Shown here: one piece after another, positions 30,626-33,462 of the stretch
Layout: each line of letters opens with the position of its first letter
How positions within the stretch are numbered: position 1 is the first letter of the stretch
Source: a virus
DNA: 33,462 nt
Direction: 5' to 3' (one strand)
Virus record (IMG/VR): IMGVR_UViG_3300022918_000027
Location: 1-33,462 of that record
Notes under the pieces: generated by a model
What the model was told of the DNA's origin: nothing
Database searches by the model: none
The model's input: the letters and a program-made list of their open reading frames with translations, nothing else
Position numbers and translations under genes: made by a program

Positions 30626-33388
30626 ATGGCTGAACCCGCAAGCTGGGCGTTCGAACAGGCCGACGGTCGACTTTATTGGTTCTTCTCGGGCATCGGCGCG
30701 CACAACAGTGTGTCGGTGCGACTGTCGACGAGCTCGACCCTCGCGACGAGCGAGGTCTATCAGGGCATGGACAACGGCGTCGACATTTGCGCTATGGATT
30801 ACAACGGGGCGCCGCTCGTCGAAGGTGTCACTTACTACTACACGATCAATGAGAACACAGCGGGAACTCCGCCAACTCACTCGTTCGTTTATGCCGGGTC
30901 TCGCGACAGCCTGACCGGCATCGTGCAAGCGTCCTCTATCTATGTGCTGAACAACGAGAGCGTCGAGGTCTCGGTGCGCTCCGACGGCGCGGTCAGTCCG
31001 ACACTCACCCTCGGCTACTCGAAGCTTGGCGATGCGACAACGTGGACCGCCATTGCCACTCTCACCGGCTTCTCGATCACCCACGCGAGTAACGACCTCG
31101 ACATTACGATCGCCGATAACGGTGACATCTACGTCGCGGGCTTCGACTCGTTCGTCGCCCCGACGCCCTCGGTGCCCGGTTCCACGACGAGCTTTGTCTC
31201 GAGCGCCGGTCAGTACGTTCGCGTCACCAAGTTCACCAAGACGAGCGCCTATGGCTGGGCGACCGTCACAACAGGCGTCGTCGACGTTTCGTTCTTCCGC
31301 TCAGTGAACCTCACGTGGATCCCTGGCGTTGCCGGTGGCACCCCGCGCGACTCGCTTTTCCTGATCGGCCGGCGCTACTCGAAGAACACCAAATACGGCC
31401 CTGCCGATATGTTGATCCTCGCAACCGACATTCTCCCGTCGCTGACCGTCTACACGATCCGTCGTGGCACCGACACCCCGCCGACAGGTGGCTTGCCTCC
31501 CGCGGTCGCAAATGCCTCGTACACTCCGGTCGACGTCGTGCAGCGTCAAGGCGACCCGACGATACTGAACATCTTCGCGGGTGGCTTCGCGTCGATGCAG
31601 ATTATCAACGGTGCGATCTTCTCGACCTTCTCGGCGACGGCGCTCAGCCTGGCGACGACCGCTCGCCAAACTAAGTACGTCCTTCTCGCGACGGCCACGA
31701 ACACGCTGAGCCTGATTAGCGTTATCAGTGACGGCACCCTGTACGTCGACCAATGGACCGAAGCCGGTGGAGGCATCGCTCGACTGACCTTCGCGCCTTC
31801 TCTCGCCGCGGGCGGCAACTTCGGGCGCAAGTGGGATGCGTGGCTAGACAAGCGCACGAATACCGTGAAGCTGCTCTACGTCACGGCTGCCGCAACTCCC
31901 ACCTTGCAGCGGGTCGACGTGGCTCTCTCGACTATGGCAATCGTTGTCGACGCTGTCGCCGCGACCTATGCCGCGAGCTCAGCCCTTCGCAATGTGCGCG
32001 CCCCCCACGGGCGTTCGATCGACGAGCGTCGGGCGCTCATCGAGATTGCCCGCGTAACGACGGGTGGCACTCGATCGCTCGAGGCGCTTGACGACCGGAC
32101 TGGCAACGTCGCTCCGACTGCCCCGACGCTCGTTGACGTCATCGGATTCGATGCCTCCGCAGCCTTCACGTTCAATTGGATTTTCGCCGACTCGAATACT
32201 TTCGACCTACAGACCGGCTACGACCTACAGGTGCAACGCGTGAGCGACAACGTCAACGTCGTCAATGTCGCGGGCGTAGTCTCTCCGACGCCTAGCCACA
32301 CCGTCACGGGCGGCACGCTCGCTAACCCGGTCAACTACCGTTGGCGCGTACGTACCCGCGACACGCTCGGTGAGCTCGGCGCGTGGAGCGCGTACGACTC
32401 GTTCGTTACGGCCGACGTCGGAACACTCACGATCATCGACCCGGTCGCCGATACCAACCTTCTCGACGAAAGCACCTATCTCGTCGAGTGGTCATACACG
32501 TCGGGCGGTGGCTTCACTCAGACTGCACGTCGGGTGCGGATGATCCGCGTCGACAACGGTGCGGTCCTTCTCGACACGACGATGCAATCGACCGCGAGCA
32601 ACACCTACACCGTGACTTTCCCGTCAGGTATCCAGGTTGACCTCATCGTGTCAATCACCTCCTCGGCGCCGGGCACGCCCGTCGTGACTTCGCCCGCCCG
32701 TCGCATCACGTCGACCTTCTTGGCGCCCGACGCGCCTACCATTGTCGGCGTAGCGAGCGGCAACGGTGTCGACCTCACGGTGACGAACCCGACGCCTACC
32801 GGATCCAAGCCCGACGCGACGACCAACTACATCGAGCGTCGCCCCGCGGGTGGCGGGGAATGGCTACGCGTCGCCGCTTTGGATCCCGGCACCGGATACT
32901 TCGACCGCGTCGTAGCGAGCGGTCGCCAGTACGAGTACCGCGCTGTCGCCGCCGCGTCAACGGGAGAGCAGCCAAGCGATTCGATCTTTGTCACCGCCCC
33001 GACTCTCATCGGCGTATGGATCCACGACCCGACCGACCCGAGCGGCACCGAGCAGAACTACCTCTACGCGAACGGGCGAAGCGGCAAGCTCAACGTCGGC
33101 GCGGTCTCGACCTCCGTCATGGGCCGCATCGACCCGATCGTTGAGTTCGGCGAGATTGAAACTCGCAACCTCACGATGACGGTACCTATCCCGTTCAACG
33201 AGCTCGACGCCATCACGCCGACCCTCGAGACATTCCTCATCAACCGTCGGGCAATTCTCTATCGCGACGGCCGCGGGCGTTGCATGTTCATGGCGTTCAC
33301 CGATCCGCTCGGAGTAACCGACGACCGCACCGGGGAAAGCGTCGCACTGAACCTCGTGCGCGTGTCTTACAACGAGGTCGTCGCGTGA
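30626..33388 (+). CDS. large minor tail protein with Fn3-like domains
   Basis: This 920-aa protein follows the tape measure. The N-terminal part is beta-rich, possibly a carbohydrate-facing propeller-like domain (TLGYSKLGDATTWTAIATL, DNGDIYVAGFDSF). The later part has fibronectin-III-like units: PTAPTLVDVIGF...YRWRVRTRDTLGE, then TLTIIDPVADTNLL...LVEWSYTSGG, then APDAPTIVGVASG...YEYRAVAAASTG. The C-terminus (GKLNVGAVSTSVMGRIDPI, NRRAILYRDGRGRCMFM) is like tail-tip connectors. It is likely a distal tail or host-contact protein. The next gene begins in its stop (GTGA). Confidence 0.75.
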   Translation: MAEPASWAFEQADGRLYWFFSGIGAHNSVSVRLSTSSTLATSEVYQGMDNGVDICAMDYNGAPLVEGVTYYYTINENTAGTPPTHSFVYAGSRDSLTGIVQASSIYVLNNESVEVSVRSDGAVSPTLTLGYSKLGDATTWTAIATLTGFSITHASNDLDITIADNGDIYVAGFDSFVAPTPSVPGSTTSFVSSAGQYVRVTKFTKTSAYGWATVTTGVVDVSFFRSVNLTWIPGVAGGTPRDSLFLIGRRYSKNTKYGPADMLILATDILPSLTVYTIRRGTDTPPTGGLPPAVANASYTPVDVVQRQGDPTILNIFAGGFASMQIINGAIFSTFSATALSLATTARQTKYVLLATATNTLSLISVISDGTLYVDQWTEAGGGIARLTFAPSLAAGGNFGRKWDAWLDKRTNTVKLLYVTAAATPTLQRVDVALSTMAIVVDAVAATYAASSALRNVRAPHGRSIDERRALIEIARVTTGGTRSLEALDDRTGNVAPTAPTLVDVIGFDASAAFTFNWIFADSNTFDLQTGYDLQVQRVSDNVNVVNVAGVVSPTPSHTVTGGTLANPVNYRWRVRTRDTLGELGAWSAYDSFVTADVGTLTIIDPVADTNLLDESTYLVEWSYTSGGGFTQTARRVRMIRVDNGAVLLDTTMQSTASNTYTVTFPSGIQVDLIVSITSSAPGTPVVTSPARRITSTFLAPDAPTIVGVASGNGVDLTVTNPTPTGSKPDATTNYIERRPAGGGEWLRVAALDPGTGYFDRVVASGRQYEYRAVAAASTGEQPSDSIFVTAPTLIGVWIHDPTDPSGTEQNYLYANGRSGKLNVGAVSTSVMGRIDPIVEFGEIETRNLTMTVPIPFNELDAITPTLETFLINRRAILYRDGRGRCMFMAFTDPLGVTDDRTGESVALNLVRVSYNEVVA

Positions 33389-33462
33389 AGATCTACGACC
33401 CGGCCGGCGTCTACACGGCCGACGAGGTGCGTGCCGCGCTTGAGGCTGACCTCGGCACGCGC
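33385..33462 (+). CDS. minor tail protein (5' part; continues at position 1)
   Basis: GTG at 33385 overlaps the previous stop (GTGA) and starts VKIYDPAGVYTADEVRAAL. The window ends after 26 complete codons. Position 1 continues in the same phase with NRLGPLDDVISASITNN, so this is the beginning of the protein at 1-996. Confidence 0.8.
   Translation, partial: MKIYDPAGVYTADEVRAALEADLGTR

Overview
The window looks like one complete small tailed-phage genome, or nearly so, from a high-G+C actinobacterial host. A host in or near Microbacteriaceae is an inference, from base composition, GAAAGG-type ribosome binding sites, many GTG starts and repeated leaderless-type starts. The last gene runs off the right end on a codon boundary and continues in frame at position 1, giving one 357-residue tail protein. 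The sequence is therefore probably a circular or circularly permuted genome of about 33.5 kb, cut inside a tail gene.

Late genes are on the + strand. From 14510 rightward the order is: small genes of unknown function, small terminase candidate, large terminase (TerL), an SGNH-hydrolase structural protein, portal, MuF-like head protein, an M15-type peptidase, scaffold, HK97-fold major capsid protein, head-tail connectors, tail terminator, major tail protein, the two tail-assembly chaperones (with a -1 slippery CCCAAAA), a short tape measure (662 aa) and large minor tail proteins. After the join, 1-2706 holds more tail proteins, a membrane/coiled-coil protein and a membrane protein apparently fused to a holin. 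A bidirectional terminator at 2763-2800 separates this block from the early genes.

Early genes are on the - strand and run from 14155 down to 2778. They encode a CxxCxGxG zinc protein, a primase-polymerase/SF3 helicase, an HNH nuclease, a cell-wall-sorted surface protein (signal peptide, LADTG, membrane anchor), several tiny proteins of which three share an SH3/KOW-like opening, small membrane proteins, a PD-(D/E)XK (RecB/Cas4-like) exonuclease, a candidate ssDNA-binding protein, two hypothetical proteins and an endonuclease VII. No DNA polymerase, integrase, tRNA or CRISPR array was seen, so replication probably uses the host polymerase.

The most unusual feature is regulatory. A ribbon-helix-helix protein (10491-10700) sits beside an inverted repeat with half-site ACTCGTTAGGT. 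The same half-site recurs at the promoter of a small membrane protein (7701-7740) and at the start of the + strand gene at 14510. This suggests a small phage regulon that includes a sortase-type surface protein. Other notable features are a recurring promoter type that places the -10 box 6-7 nt before the start codon, a dyad-rich control or origin region at 14156-14509, and a promoter plus structured RNA candidate between terL and the SGNH gene.
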